DNA of 64,000 nucleotides from NCBI RefSeq assembly GCF_000378625.1, contig NZ_KB905166.1:248001-312000 (forward strand). The letters run 5' to 3'. Position 1 is the first letter of the stretch, and every line of letters starts with the position of its first letter. A model generated the notes under the pieces. The model ran no database searches. It was given only the letters and a program-made list of their open reading frames with translations, and had not been told where the DNA came from. The position numbers and the translations under genes are program-made. This document shows, piece by piece, positions 56,153 to 63,554 of this stretch. This stretch comes from Colwellia piezophila ATCC BAA-637. GTDB taxonomy: Bacteria > Pseudomonadota > Gammaproteobacteria > Enterobacterales > Alteromonadaceae.

Positions 56153-56383
56153 ATGGCTAAAAATACCAGCGTAACATTGGGCGATCATTTTGATCAATTC
56201 ATAAAACAACAACTTAACACTGGTCGTTATGGCTCCGCAAGTGAAATTGTTAGAGCTGGATTAAGAGCTTTAGAAGATCAAGAAGCTAAGCTACTAAATT
56301 TACGCAATATGCTCATCCAAGGTGAAAAATGCGGCATTGCTGATTACAGTTATAAAAGTTTATTGACCGAGCTAGATAAATAA
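56153..56383 (+). CDS. parD: ParD-type antitoxin
   Basis: A 76-residue ribbon-helix-helix protein from ATG 56153 (GAGG nine bases upstream). The family start NTSVTLGDHFDQFIKQQ, RYGSASEIVRAGLRALE and a C-terminal toxin-binding helix are clear. It should repress its own operon with the toxin. Nearly all neighbouring cassette genes are on the other strand. Confidence 0.9.
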   Translation: MAKNTSVTLGDHFDQFIKQQLNTGRYGSASEIVRAGLRALEDQEAKLLNLRNMLIQGEKCGIADYSYKSLLTELDK

Positions 56384-56391
56384 AAATATTA

Positions 56392-56685
56392 ATGAATAAT
56401 TTTTTATTATCTTCGAAAGCAAAGTCACCTTTAATTAAAAGAGCTAAATATACCCAATTGACTTGGGGTAAATCGCAAAGAAATGATTATTTAACAATAC
56501 TTGATAATACCTTTCAATTTTTAGCTGATGAAGCAAAATTAGGTATTAATTGCGATTATATTAGTGAAGGCTACCACAAGTATCCTCAAGCTAGCCAGGT
56601 AGTTTATTACAAAGAGCTTCAAGTTAATCAAATTTTAATAGTGCGTACACTGCATAAAACTATGGATGTAAACTCCGCACTATAG
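56392..56685 (+). CDS. parE: ParE-type toxin
   Basis: A 97-residue RelE/ParE-fold protein eight bases after parD. The family blocks YTQLTWGKSQRNDYL, FLADEAKLG and the C-terminal ILIVRTLHKTMDVNSAL match ParE of CC2985/ParD pairs, which poison DNA gyrase. The gene looks intact. Its stop is seven bases before the next attC core. Confidence 0.88.
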   Translation: MNNFLLSSKAKSPLIKRAKYTQLTWGKSQRNDYLTILDNTFQFLADEAKLGINCDYISEGYHKYPQASQVVYYKELQVNQILIVRTLHKTMDVNSAL

Positions 56686-56691
56686 AAAAAT

Positions 56692-56786
56692 ATAACGCCC
56701 CACTAAGGGAAAATTTAACCTTGGCTAACCTGTTGAACGAAGTGATAAAAACCAATGGGAAAATTTCACTTTTGAGTAGCTTGTTT
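56692..56786 (-). repeat. attC site of the second VOC cassette
   Basis: Begins ATAACGCCCCACTAAGGG, has CTTGGCTAACCTGTTGAACG and AACCAATGGG; the far end is changed to GTTTTG. Confidence 0.78.
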
Positions 56787-56811
56787 TGACCCTTTTACTA
56801 TAATCTTAAGA

Positions 56812-57192
56812 TCAATCTACCCGATGAAGTGCACAAATTTTATTATTTGAAGGATCTCGTAAATAAGCTAAATATATTTTTCCAATAGCTCCCTCTCGTA
56901 CTCCAGGAAGATCTTCACAAGAAGTGCCGCCATTCGCAATGCCCGCTGCGTACCAAGCATCCGCTATATCTGAGGTCTTTGCTGAAAAACCAATAGTAGA
57001 ACCATTTCCATGGCAAGCAGGCTTGCCATTTATAGGCTTAGTGAGCGCCAAAACACCACTTTTAGTAAAATAAAAGCAACGTCCTTTTTCGTCGATTACA
57101 CCGGGTTCGTAACCCATAGCGCCTAAAATTGCATCATAGAAAACCTTCGATTCTTGTACATCATTTGCACCAATCATTACATGACTGAACAT
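56812..57192 (-). CDS. Glyoxalase/VOC-superfamily protein, cassette gene
   Basis: ATG at 57192 (GGAG seven bases upstream) gives 126 residues. HVMIGANDVQESKVFYDAIL, the middle ACHGNGSTIGFSAK and the end LRDPSNNKICALH show a VOC fold. The subfamily is close to glutathione-related or bleomycin-resistance-like proteins; substrate unknown. The longest frame starts 13 codons upstream. Confidence 0.88.
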   Translation of the reverse strand: MFSHVMIGANDVQESKVFYDAILGAMGYEPGVIDEKGRCFYFTKSGVLALTKPINGKPACHGNGSTIGFSAKTSDIADAWYAAGIANGGTSCEDLPGVREGAIGKIYLAYLRDPSNNKICALHRVD

Positions 57193-57239
57193 TTTAATTC
57201 TCCTCGTTAAAAATAAATAGTTCGCGAACACTAAGGGCT

Positions 57240-57276
57240 ATAACGCCGCTTAGCATTAAATCCTAATGGCATAATC
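57240..57276 (-). repeat. Miniature attC-like hairpin
   Basis: ATAACGCCGCTTAG and CTAATGGCATAATC are the two ends of an attC with only a few bases between, giving a stem of about eight pairs. The central arms seen in other sites are missing, so it looks like an internal deletion. Confidence 0.6.
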
Positions 57277-57289
57277 TAAACTTCTTTTT

Positions 57290-57412
57290 TCATAACCCCA
57301 AAGCCCCAAGTGAATTGAGATAGCTTTCAACATCTTCTCGTTTTCTACCTTTAAACAGCCCTGCCGTTTCGACATCTATAGTATCTACTATTTTATACTT
57401 ATACTTTTTCAT
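57290..57412 (-). CDS. Short DUF4177-like cassette protein, probably truncated
   Basis: ATG at 57412 with GGAG five bases upstream starts a 40-residue protein: YKYKIVDTIDVETAGLFKGR then EDVESYLNSLGALGL. The pattern matches the first two thirds of DUF4177 proteins, which go on with a Trp-Glu-Val strand. The gene stops right where that strand should begin, close to the miniature attC. Confidence 0.6.
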   Translation of the reverse strand: MKKYKYKIVDTIDVETAGLFKGRKREDVESYLNSLGALGL

Positions 57413-57445
57413 GAGTTCTCCATAAGCTTCTTGAGTAGTGCATGC

Positions 57446-57539
57446 CTAACGCCCCAGTAAGAGGAAAATAGTAGGTGGTTAAAATAAGCGATACCGGAGC
57501 AAAAGCCAATAATTTTTGTATCCTTTTGAATGACTTATA
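57446..57539 (-). repeat. attC site of the DUF6326-like cassette
   Basis: Begins CTAACGCCCCAGTAAGAGG, has AGGTGGTTAAAATAAGCGA and AAGCCAATAATTTTTG; end TGACTTATAC is degenerate. Confidence 0.78.
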
Positions 57540-57544
57540 CATTC

Positions 57545-57985
57545 TTATACTAATTCATCCGTTTTAGGCCATTGCCACGCATACCATACGATTGCGATGG
57601 TGATCGCAATTTCTATCGCTGTCAGCAGTAGATAAAACGCCCAAGTCTCTGTCAAATTGAACAAAATATTGGTAAGTATAAAAAACATACCCACACCGAT
57701 GTTAAGCCAGCGATTGATTTTCGGTTTTAGCACTAAGGAAATAAAAATCATAATACTGGGTATTGCCATTAATATTGCAACAAAAACAAATTCTAATTGA
57801 GTATTAAGATCAGCTGCAGTTGTTTTTACCTCCATTGCCTTCGCTAATATTCCTGGGACATATATTTGTATATAGTCACCGTAGACATAGCAAAACATAA
57901 CCGCGACCCAAAGCGCAGAAATCTTTAGTTTTACATTAATTTGAAAATCTTCAAAAACTGCTGTACTACTTTTAACTGAACTCAT
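57545..57985 (-). CDS. Four-helix membrane protein (DUF6326-like), cassette gene
   Basis: A 146-residue protein with four hydrophobic helices. ISALWVAVMFCYVYGDYIQI and LVLKPKINRWLNI match a family of small membrane proteins (DUF6326, from memory). GGAG lies six bases before the ATG. The role is unknown. Confidence 0.75.
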   Translation of the reverse strand: MSSVKSSTAVFEDFQINVKLKISALWVAVMFCYVYGDYIQIYVPGILAKAMEVKTTAADLNTQLEFVFVAILMAIPSIMIFISLVLKPKINRWLNIGVGMFFILTNILFNLTETWAFYLLLTAIEIAITIAIVWYAWQWPKTDELV

Positions 57986-58011
57986 TCAAAACTCCATATT
58001 CTCGATAACGT

Positions 58012-58108
58012 ATAACGCTACAATAAGCGGCTAAATGAAAGCTTGCTATAATTTTCGAGGCACGAGCACAGCAAGCTTTTATGTGTCCGTTCTTAATGGC
58101 CTTGTTAT
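58012..58108 (-). repeat. attC site of the GNAT cassette
   Basis: Begins ATAACGCTACAATAAGCGGC, has AAAGCTTGCTATAATTTTCGAG and CAGCAAGCTTTTATG, and ends GTTAT overlapping the GNAT stop. A very regular site. Confidence 0.92.
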
Positions 58109-58575
58109 GTGGTTAGAACACATTCCATTTTAATGGATTTTAATACCACACCATTTTGAGTAGTGAAGTCACTTTTGCTTTGTTCCACGAATCCATTTCG
58201 TAAATAAAAATTAGCGGCATTAAGTGATGAATCTACTTTAAGAACTTTAATGCCAGCGTCACGGGCTTTTGTAAATAGAAATTCAATCATTTCTTTGCCA
58301 ATTCCCTGGCCAGCATAGTCAGGCGATACAAACAACGAAAGTAAAAGCTGTCTTTCTATATTTAGCTCACCAAAACAGGCTATTTTATCTTCCAACACCT
58401 TAACATACAGTGTACAGCCATCATTCACGCTGCGTATAAACCGCTCAGGGCGAGCTTCCCCTACCCAAGCCAAAATAGTCTTAAGATCATAATCTCTTAC
58501 GCATAGAGCTTTTGCAGAAGCTCTAAAAACAGAATCCATATCGATGTAATCTGATTGTTCAGCAATACGAATCAT
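58105..58575 (-). CDS. GNAT-family N-acetyltransferase, cassette gene
   Basis: A 156-residue GNAT protein. The acetyl-CoA binding block is LFVSPDYAGQGIGKEMIEF (Q/R-x-x-G-x-G/A, about residues 86-104) followed by NAANFYLRNGF. AAGGA lies eleven bases before the ATG. Substrate unknown; this is a frequent cassette class. Confidence 0.92.
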   Translation of the reverse strand: MIRIAEQSDYIDMDSVFRASAKALCVRDYDLKTILAWVGEARPERFIRSVNDGCTLYVKVLEDKIACFGELNIERQLLLSLFVSPDYAGQGIGKEMIEFLFTKARDAGIKVLKVDSSLNAANFYLRNGFVEQSKSDFTTQNGVVLKSIKMECVLTT

Positions 58576-58599
58576 AAAATACCAGTCCTTTTGAAGTAC

Positions 58600-58689
58600 A
58601 TAACGCTTACCTAAAAAGAAAGTTTTACTCGGCTAAAATTTTGAATAACGAATAAAAGCCAACTATATTTTGTTCTTTGAAGTGACTTA
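58600..58689 (-). repeat. attC site of the GGT cassette
   Basis: Begins ATAACGCTTACCTAAAAAG, has TTACTCGGCTAAAATTTTG and AAAGCCAACTATATT; end GACTTATAG is degenerate. A further 110 bases separate it from the GGT stop. Confidence 0.78.
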
Positions 58690-58800
58690 TAGTTCGACCA
58701 AGCCACTATAACCATTTGATCCTGATAAATTAATATACACTTCACTACGTTTGACGTTGAAGTTAAACCGCTTTTTTCAAATTTAATTTAAAAAATTAAC

Positions 58801-60549
58801 TTAGTGAGCTGCTGCTAATCCGTCTCTTCTGGAATCAGAACCGGCAATATAGCCTTTTTCCAATTTCATCACTGCCTGACCACCACCGAATATTAAACCT
58901 CGATTATTACCAAGAAAAACACGTTGAGCGGTCGACATAATTGGATTTTGTGGTGCATGGCCCATCGATATTAATTCATCTACCGTGCTTTGTGGAATTG
59001 CTTTTTCGAAACTAACGTTGTTTTCTTCCCAATGTCTAAATCGAGGCGCATCGATGGCTTCTTGTACGTCCATATCAAAGAGCACCATATTAAGTAAGAC
59101 TTGAACATGTGCTTGAGGCTGTTGTGCTCCGCCAACAATACCATAGCTTAACCAAGGCTTTTGCTGTCCTTGCTCATCCATCTTTGTGACAAAACCAGGA
59201 ATAATAGTGTGACATGGGCGTCTTCCAGGCGCTACTGTATTGGCTCTATTTTTTTGCATAGACAAGCCAACACCTCGGTTTTGTAGCGCAAAACCGGTAC
59301 CTGGAACGACAATTCCTGAGCCAAATGAACCCGCCAAGCTGTTAATAAAAGACACCATATTCCCTTTACTATCACCAACACTTAAATAGGTGGTTTCGCT
59401 TGTCGTTAATGAGCTCTCAGGATCGGCTCTTTTCATCGCATGATGGGCATTAATTTGCGCACGGCGCTTAGTAATAATTTCATCTGATAGCAATTGTTCA
59501 GGGGTCACCTGCATAAACTTGGGATCGCCAACAAAGTATTCTAAATCAGCATAAGCAAGCTTTTTAGCTTCAATTAGGTGATGAAGATATTCGACAGAAT
59601 TGTGTTTCATGGCGGTTAAATCATAAGGTTCCAATATCTTAAGCATTTCTAAAGCGGCAATTCCTTGTCCATTTGGTGGCAATTCCCAGAGTCTATATTC
59701 TTTGAACGGAACCGAAATAGGCTCAACCCAATTTGCACTATATTGGGAAAAATCGGTTTCCGTTAAAAATCCGCCTAATTCTTGAACCCTTATAGCAATT
59801 TTTTGCCCAAGTTCACCACCGTACATCACTTCAGGGCCGCGCTTCGCGATAAGCTTCAATGTATTTGCGTAATCGGGGTTAGAAAACCATTCGCCAACTT
59901 TAGGTGTTCTAACGCCATCAATTAAAAATGTTGCCCTTGAACCTAAATCCCAATTAAGCTTACTTTCAAAAAGCGCCCATTCAGCTGCGGTAACTTTAGA
60001 GACAAGAAACCCCTTTTCAGCTAACTCAATGGCTGGTGCTAATGCCTGAGCTAAGCTTATAGTCCCGTGTGCTTCTAATAATTTTGCCCAACCAGATAAT
60101 GCCCCGGGTAGAGTAATAGATTGAGGGCCATCATCTGGAACACTGCTGCGATCGCCAATTTTTTCTAACGTCATTAACGCACCAGCATGACCACTGCCAT
60201 CAATGCCAATTAATCGCTGCTGTTCTTCAGACCAATATATAGCAAACATGTCACCACCAATGCCGGTCATATAAGGTTCAACTACACTTAAAACGGCGGC
60301 AGCAGTTACGGCGGCATCTACTGCATTGCCACCATTTTTTAATACGGTAAGACCTGCCTGACTAGCCAAAGGCTGACTAGTAGCCACCACACCATTTGGT
60401 GCATATACAGCGCTTTCTTGATAGTTTTCTATTGGTGCACCAAGTCCTGCACGCAGTGAAAATCCAGCCACTATAGCTGATATCGCAACCAGAGTGATTA
60501 TTGCAAGCGACCAAAAAATAAAACGTTTTATGCCATTCATATTAATCAT
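58801..60549 (-). CDS. ggt: Gamma-glutamyltransferase, membrane-anchored precursor
   Basis: A 582-residue N-terminal-nucleophile hydrolase with an N-terminal helix (about 10-30) and a periplasmic body. Autoprocessing and catalysis would use Thr386 (SETTYLSVGD). The block GIGGDMFAIYW and PPNGQGIAALEML are typical. It splits gamma-glutamyl bonds of glutathione. It lies between two attC sites, so it is a very long cassette. A hexanucleotide tract (TTATTC x3, 60577-60595) precedes it. Confidence 0.93.
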   Translation of the reverse strand: MINMNGIKRFIFWSLAIITLVAISAIVAGFSLRAGLGAPIENYQESAVYAPNGVVATSQPLASQAGLTVLKNGGNAVDAAVTAAAVLSVVEPYMTGIGGDMFAIYWSEEQQRLIGIDGSGHAGALMTLEKIGDRSSVPDDGPQSITLPGALSGWAKLLEAHGTISLAQALAPAIELAEKGFLVSKVTAAEWALFESKLNWDLGSRATFLIDGVRTPKVGEWFSNPDYANTLKLIAKRGPEVMYGGELGQKIAIRVQELGGFLTETDFSQYSANWVEPISVPFKEYRLWELPPNGQGIAALEMLKILEPYDLTAMKHNSVEYLHHLIEAKKLAYADLEYFVGDPKFMQVTPEQLLSDEIITKRRAQINAHHAMKRADPESSLTTSETTYLSVGDSKGNMVSFINSLAGSFGSGIVVPGTGFALQNRGVGLSMQKNRANTVAPGRRPCHTIIPGFVTKMDEQGQQKPWLSYGIVGGAQQPQAHVQVLLNMVLFDMDVQEAIDAPRFRHWEENNVSFEKAIPQSTVDELISMGHAPQNPIMSTAQRVFLGNNRGLIFGGGQAVMKLEKGYIAGSDSRRDGLAAAH

Positions 60550-60576
60550 TTCCCTTAAATGTAATCCAAGTTCATT

Positions 60577-60595
60577 TTATTCTTATTCTTATTCT
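60577..60595. repeat. Hexanucleotide tract (TTATTC)3 before ggt
   Basis: Three TTATTC units 28 bases upstream of the ggt start on the reverse strand. The third such tract in the window. Confidence 0.75.
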
Positions 60596-60664
60596 TGAGT
60601 GAGGTTGTGCCTTGAGTGACTTATTAAATAGTAAGTTTCAGATGCATTCTTGCTTATTAGGCAT

Positions 60665-60758
60665 ATAACGCCTCGTTAAGGAGAAACAATTAGTTAGCTA
60701 AATTGTTGAGGAACAAAACTGCTCACTGTATTTTGTCCCGCTTAAACAGTTTATTATA
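60665..60758 (-). repeat. attC site of the broken lipoprotein cassette
   Basis: Begins ATAACGCCTCGTTAAGGAG, has TTAGTTAGCTAAATTGTTGAG and TGCTCACTGTATTTTG; far end ATTATATG is degenerate. Confidence 0.78.
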
Positions 60759-60787
60759 TGAAATTTATGGTCTAGAACAAGTACAGG

Positions 60788-60951
60788 CTAAGTCACCATA
60801 CCCTTGAATCCATTGACTATATACCCACAAATACACTCTCTTTGAACCTTAGAGCAATCTTGACTATTAACGCCACTGCTGCCAGTCGAATAGGTACATG
60901 CTGATATAAGTAAAACGAGGGATAAACCTAAAATTTTAATCCAAACTCCAT
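60788..60951 (-). pseudogene. Small lipoprotein with frameshift (or ATT start), cassette gene
   Basis: Reading from ATT at 60940 gives 50 residues, IKILGLSLVLLISAC with a clear lipobox, then a Cys-rich tail (CSKVQRECICGYI). The ATG at 60951 (MEFGLK) is out of frame by one base in an A/T run. A GGAG lies five bases before the ATT, so initiation there is possible but rare. Cassette boundaries on both sides are normal. Confidence 0.55.
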
Positions 60952-60956
60952 TTCAT

Positions 60957-61045
60957 ATAACGCCTCATGAAGCGGAAAAATACAGTTTGGCTAAAATGTG
61001 CGCAGCGCGAGCCAACTGTAATTTTGCCGTAACAGAGCCTTAATA
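60957..61045 (-). repeat. attC site of the M23 cassette
   Basis: Begins ATAACGCCTCATGAAGCGG, has CAGTTTGGCTAAAATGTGC and GAGCCAACTGTAATTTT; end CCTTAATAGG is degenerate. Confidence 0.82.
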
Positions 61046-61051
61046 GGCAAA

Positions 61052-61681
61052 CTACATCGCGGTATAAATTACACCCTGTACAAGTATTTTGTCATTAGGG
61101 CTAGCGTTTTTAAAAGAGATTGGAATCGTAGAACAGTTGCCAACAACATTATTTTTCACACAAGAATCATCTAGCTCAATGACATGAAAGTGTAAGTGCG
61201 GGATTGACTCCATGCCAGTATCACCACTATAGGCAATAACATCACCTTGCTTTACCTCTTCTCCTAGCTCAACCGTTGCACCAATATTTGTAATATGCAT
61301 ATAAAAAGCAAAGCTACCATCTTCATGGGCGACGGCAATATAATTAAAATCACGTTCTTTATTGTTACCATCAAAAAAACTGTCCTCAATTGCAGCTACT
61401 TTGCCAGTGCGAGCAGCATGAATAGGAGTGCCAACATCCATTACAAAATCAAAAGCAAATTCATTTTTATATTCAATGGAATGGGTATGAAACGTGCAGT
61501 TACCCTGCCTTAACTCATAACTTTCACTAAGACCAAAAGGTAACTTATATAATGAGTTTTCAGGTTCAATAAATCGAGATGAGTTTTTCGTCATACAATT
61601 TAGATCTATTTTAGCCCTAGTCGAGTTACATGAAGTGAGAACGAATAAACTAATTATTATTATGAAAATTCTATGATACAT
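61052..61681 (-). CDS. M23-family metallopeptidase-like lipoprotein, cassette gene
   Basis: A 209-residue lipoprotein (lipobox LTSC, Cys18). The LytM/M23 domain is at about 70-170: FDFVMDVGTPIHAARTGKVA gives the Asp ligand, and IPHLHFHVIEL the HxH motif. The first His of the canonical HxxxD is uncertain (an HSIEY lies farther upstream). It should act on peptidoglycan at the periplasm. AAGGAAG lies right before the ATG. Confidence 0.85.
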   Translation of the reverse strand: MYHRIFIIIISLFVLTSCNSTRAKIDLNCMTKNSSRFIEPENSLYKLPFGLSESYELRQGNCTFHTHSIEYKNEFAFDFVMDVGTPIHAARTGKVAAIEDSFFDGNNKERDFNYIAVAHEDGSFAFYMHITNIGATVELGEEVKQGDVIAYSGDTGMESIPHLHFHVIELDDSCVKNNVVGNCSTIPISFKNASPNDKILVQGVIYTAM

Positions 61682-61697
61682 ACGCTTCCTTGCTTTG

Positions 61698-61795
61698 TTT
61701 TACGCCCCACTAAGGGCCTCTAAAGGTTGGCTAAAATTGTGCAACAAAGCGAAACGTAGCAAACAGTTACGTGTCCTTGTTTATTTTCTTGCTAT
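61698..61795 (-). repeat. attC site of the 61.8 kb cassette
   Basis: Begins TTTACGCCCCACTAAGGG, has AGGTTGGCTAAAATTGTGC and AGCAAACAGTTACG, end GCTATAG. Both cores have single changes. Confidence 0.75.
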
Positions 61796-61799
61796 AGGC

Positions 61800-62027
61800 C
61801 TACTTATCCACAGTTTGTTTAATAATAAGTAAATCCACTAGTACTTTTTGAAATATGTGCAAACAACCACTAATTGAGAATATGATAATTAAAATTGGTG
61901 AAAACTGAGCACCATCAAAGAAATAATCATTTGAAAATTGCACTAGAAGTGTTAATAAAGCAATAATTATTATAGGTTTTACAAAATGCTTACTAATTGA
62001 GGCTTTGATATCCTTTTCGGTAATCAT
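61800..62027 (-). CDS. Small membrane protein, cassette gene
   Basis: ATG at 62027 (GGAG five bases upstream) gives 75 residues with two hydrophobic helices. The first 14 codons of the longer frame overlap the attC region. No family recognised. Confidence 0.6.
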   Translation of the reverse strand: MITEKDIKASISKHFVKPIIIIALLTLLVQFSNDYFFDGAQFSPILIIIFSISGCLHIFQKVLVDLLIIKQTVDK

Positions 62028-62054
62028 ACTATCTCCGTAATTTGATATAGGTAT

Positions 62055-62150
62055 ATAACGCCTCACCAAGAGGCAAATAATAGTGGGTTAAAATATGCGA
62101 GGAACGAAGCCCTGCCAACTGTTGCGTGTCCTAGTTTATTTGCTTGTTAT
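62055..62150 (-). repeat. attC site of the 62.15 kb cassette
   Basis: Begins ATAACGCCTCACCAAGAGGC, has AGTGGGTTAAAATATGCGAG and CTGCCAACTGTTGCG, and ends GTTAT. Most of it is identical to the next site. Confidence 0.92.
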
Positions 62151-62332
62151 GTGTTTTTGGCACTCCACTTTCCAGAGACAATCATGACATAAGCACCGAT
62201 AGTAATAGTACCTAACATTACTCCTATGAGAGGCGCTGAACTCCCAACGAGAAAAGACATACCAAGTGAAGTACCTAAACATAAGGTTAAAGCACAAAGT
62301 TGCGCTCGATTAAGTTTATTGTTAAATCTCAT
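62147..62332 (-). CDS. Small Gly-rich membrane protein, cassette gene
   Basis: A 61-residue protein with two helices, GTSLGMSFLVGSSAPLIGVM and GTITIGAYVMIVSG, that recall the Gly-zipper protein broken at 51103. AGGAG lies seven bases before the ATG. Function unknown. Confidence 0.65.
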   Translation of the reverse strand: MRFNNKLNRAQLCALTLCLGTSLGMSFLVGSSAPLIGVMLGTITIGAYVMIVSGKWSAKNT

Positions 62333-62377
62333 TGTGGACTCCTAATCCGTGAGTTTACTGAGAATAATCATAGGTAT

Positions 62378-62473
62378 ATAACGCCTCACCAAGAGGCAAA
62401 TAATAGTGGGTTAAAATATGCGCGGAACGAAGCCCTGCCAACTGTTACGTATCCCTGTTGATTTTATTGTTAT
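62378..62473 (-). repeat. attC site of the 62.45 kb lipoprotein cassette
   Basis: Begins ATAACGCCTCACCAAGAGGC, the same as the site at 62055 for about 50 bases, and ends GTTAT. Even the seven bases before the core are identical. Confidence 0.92.
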
Positions 62474-62855
62474 GTGAACACTCATTCAAAGTAGCTAAAC
62501 CTAAGTCTATATGAGCGACTATATAACCATATTCTTTTTTTGAGAGTGCAGCTTTTTCAAATTGTTTTTTTGCAAGTTCATGGGTCCACACATTACCACA
62601 AGGTGCGTCCACTATTGTTGTATCAACTTTTAAAAGTTGCACATCTTCGATCGCAAAACCTTTTTTTACCGCACTTTTAGCACATAGGCTTAATGCGTAT
62701 TCAACAGCATATATGTCAACACTTGGCATACCAATAAACTCTACATCACAGGCAAGTTTACGCGTCCCCGTTTCATCAACGTAATAAAGTTGACCCGTGG
62801 TACATGACGTAATTAACACAGATAGTATAATGATTAAAAGTCGATTCAAACTCAA
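62445..62855 (-). CDS. Lipoprotein of unknown function, cassette gene
   Basis: A 136-residue lipoprotein (lipobox LITSC, Cys18) from TTG at 62855, or the TTG two codons later, both near AAGGA. It has four more cysteines (SLCAK, DAPCG and others) and no known domain. Its stop falls in the attC region at 62378-62473. Confidence 0.68.
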   Translation of the reverse strand: MSLNRLLIIILSVLITSCTTGQLYYVDETGTRKLACDVEFIGMPSVDIYAVEYALSLCAKSAVKKGFAIEDVQLLKVDTTIVDAPCGNVWTHELAKKQFEKAALSKKEYGYIVAHIDLGLATLNECSHNNKINRDT

Positions 62856-62866
62856 ACTTTCCTTGT

Positions 62867-62960
62867 ACCAACGCCCAAATAACAGGCTAAGTAATAGTTG
62901 GCGAAAATGTACGAGGAACGAATGCTAGCCAACTGTTTAGCGTCCGTTTGAGTAACTTAT
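62867..62960 (-). repeat. attC site of the 63 kb lipoprotein cassette
   Basis: Begins CCAACGCCCAAATAACAGGC, has AGTTGGCGAAAATGTACGAG and TAGCCAACTGTTTAG; end AACTTATAAG is degenerate. Confidence 0.8.
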
Positions 62961-63409
62961 AAGCACTTTACACTGTAGTTATTAATATTTAACTTTACCG
63001 CTTTACTATGTAGGCCGTCACCTCTATCAATACGCTTTTGGTTTAAGTTAAAAAAGTGACTTAATTGTTTTTCCGGAACAATAAAATCATGATTGTTATA
63101 TATAATACTGTTGTTTTTTATAGGAAATATAGAAATAATATCTTTATTACTATCTACGAATACTAGCTTATCGTATGAGCAAAAATTTTCAGATGTTTGA
63201 ATATTGGCATTAGCGGTAAGAATGGTTGTTGAAACTAAATCTTTCAATTTGTGAAAGTTTTCCCATCTACCATAAAGCACCGCCGATTTTGTTTTGTGGT
63301 CAAGCCAAAAAATTAATTTCGTCTCATCTAAAGTAGATGAGTGAAATTGCATGTCATCGCTTGCAATACATCCAAAAGTTAAGAATACCAATAATATCAG
63401 CTTTTTCAC
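62957..63409 (-). CDS. Lipoprotein of unknown function, cassette gene
   Basis: A GTG at 63409 with GGAG six bases upstream is preferred over ATG 63421; 150 residues. The signal peptide LILLVFLTFGC gives a lipidated Cys. The mature part is Lys/Asn-rich with about four more strands. The start near 63409 is inferred from spacing. Confidence 0.65.
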   Translation of the reverse strand: MKKLILLVFLTFGCIASDDMQFHSSTLDETKLIFWLDHKTKSAVLYGRWENFHKLKDLVSTTILTANANIQTSENFCSYDKLVFVDSNKDIISIFPIKNNSIIYNNHDFIVPEKQLSHFFNLNQKRIDRGDGLHSKAVKLNINNYSVKCL

Positions 63410-63453
63410 TTTACTCTCCATGTTAGGAATACTCGCCGTAATCTTGTGTGCTT

Positions 63454-63546
63454 ATAATGCCTGCTTAAGCGGAAAAGTAGAGTTGGCTATAATGCGCGAG
63501 GTACGAGCCCCTGCTAACTGTTACGTCTCCTTGTTTATTTTCTTAT
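63454..63546 (-). repeat. attC site of the rightmost GNAT cassette
   Basis: Begins ATAATGCCTGCTTAAGCGG, has AGTTGGCTATAATGCGCGAG and TGCTAACTGTTACG; end CTTATAT. The first core has C to T. Confidence 0.8.
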
Positions 63547-63554
63547 ATCTCGTT

